From DATAOG01 sp046727895 (GTDB lineage: Bacteria > Pseudomonadota > Alphaproteobacteria > Geminicoccales > Geminicoccaceae), in contig JBKPDM010000032.1 of assembly GCA_046727895.1 (NCBI GenBank), positions 1-14,962 on the forward strand: 14,962 bases of DNA, read 5' to 3'. The notes under the pieces were generated by a model. That model made no database searches. It was not told the origin of the DNA and was given only the letters and a program-made list of their open reading frames with translations. Made by a program: the position numbers and the translations under genes. Position 1 is the first letter of the stretch. The number at the start of each line of letters is the position of its first letter. Positions 14,540 to 14,962 of the stretch are shown here, in pieces.

Positions 14540-14962
14540 ATGTCCGAACGGCTCGAAGCGGCGATCGAGGAATACCTGGCCTATCAGCGGCTGCTGGCCG
14601 ATATGGCTACCGACGCCGACCAGATGACGCTGCGCCGCCAGCTCGCGGAGGTCCGGGACGCCGCGGACCGACTGCTGCGTGCCCTTCAGCCGTTCCGGCT
14701 CCATGCTCCCATGAATGGATGGAATTTGCTGGCGCGGGTCTGTCTCGAGCAGGACCCAAGGGACCCGGAGTTACAACAGGTCATCTCTGAACCGCTTTCC
14801 GCCATCGTGTCGATTATCTGTCTCCGGGCTAATGCGGCGCGCGGCGAGGCGGCCCTGCGCGCGAGCCTGGGCAAACCCGGCAATCCAAAGCTTGCTCGCT
14901 CCGAGCATGTCTGGCTGGCGGCGCGTGCGCTCGAATGCGCCCCGGAGGGCGCGCCGTCGCGC
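14540..14962 (+). CDS. Unknown protein, N-terminal part (runs off the window)
   Basis: The frame is open for 141 codons from ATG 14540 to the right edge, preceded by GGGAGAG nine bases upstream. The N-terminus is helical and charged (MSERLEAAIEEYLAYQRLLA, then DADQMTLRRQLAEVRDAADRL), probably a coiled coil. Residues 55-85 include PFRLHAPMNGWNLLARVC, and around 90-110 comes a helical ISEPLSAIVSIICLRANAAR. The codons alternate plausibly and contain no stop. No membrane helix is obvious and no family is recognised. It is transcribed away from the truncated symporter, with a 173-base gap holding three hairpins. Confidence 0.6.
   Translation, partial: MSERLEAAIEEYLAYQRLLADMATDADQMTLRRQLAEVRDAADRLLRALQPFRLHAPMNGWNLLARVCLEQDPRDPELQQVISEPLSAIVSIICLRANAARGEAALRASLGKPGNPKLARSEHVWLAARALECAPEGAPSR

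Noticed and set aside
1..14962. CRISPR array, tRNA, rRNA, insertion sequence, integrase or attachment site.
   Set aside because: No regularly spaced repeats, no cloverleaf-like or rRNA-like stretch, and no transposase or integrase motif found on either strand by eye.

Overview
The window looks like chromosomal DNA of a GC-rich alphaproteobacterium, probably Rhodospirillales or Hyphomicrobiales. This rests on very GC-rich codon third positions in the metabolic genes, short gaps with GGAG-type ribosome sites, a Tat-exported sugar-binding protein, and the families present (RraA, HpcH/HpaI, SSS symporter, ChrB-ChrA). The taxonomic placement is an inference from gene style. No rRNA, tRNA, CRISPR array, transposase or integrase gene was seen.

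Layout. (1) Bases 1-985 are visibly less GC-rich and hold poorly conserved material: the 3' end of an unknown ORF, a minus-strand membrane-anchored protein broken by a one-base frameshift, and a small DUF2188-like protein. At 983-1066 is a short minus-strand stretch that reads like the C-terminal signature of a TRAP transporter large permease, probably a deletion scar. (2) Bases 1143-4566 are a tight plus-strand catabolic operon of four enzymes: RraA-type aldolase/decarboxylase, atypical short-chain dehydrogenase, HpcH/HpaI class II aldolase and D-2-hydroxyacid dehydrogenase. Together they could cleave and reduce or oxidise a branched keto or sugar acid; the substrate is unknown. (3) Bases 4577-6914 are a minus-strand chromate operon: rhodanese-ChrB fusion followed after 1 nt by ChrA. 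It has a good promoter (TTGACA, 18 bp, TGTAGT) and a 36-bp imperfect inverted repeat directly after the -10 box, a likely operator.

(4) Bases 7122-8406 are a less GC-rich plus-strand gene pair, the best candidate here for an undescribed accessory system. The first gene has a histidine-containing motif and a one-base frameshift; the second is a DUF1828-like protein. (5) Bases 8419-11994 are a minus-strand ABC importer for a carbohydrate-like solute: binding protein, two permeases and no ATPase. A 30-bp palindrome lies between the binding protein and the first permease. (6) Bases 12143-14366 hold two small membrane proteins and a sodium:solute symporter that lacks its N-terminal transmembrane helices. 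The truncation point coincides with a hairpin. (7) Bases 14540-14962 are the start of a plus-strand gene of unknown function that runs off the window.

Common theme: uptake and breakdown of small organic acids or sugars (enzymes, ABC importer, symporter, TRAP relic) next to metal resistance, with signs of gene loss (truncated symporter, TRAP scar, missing ATPase) and two one-base frameshifts, both in the less GC-rich accessory genes. Sequencing error cannot be excluded for the frameshifts.
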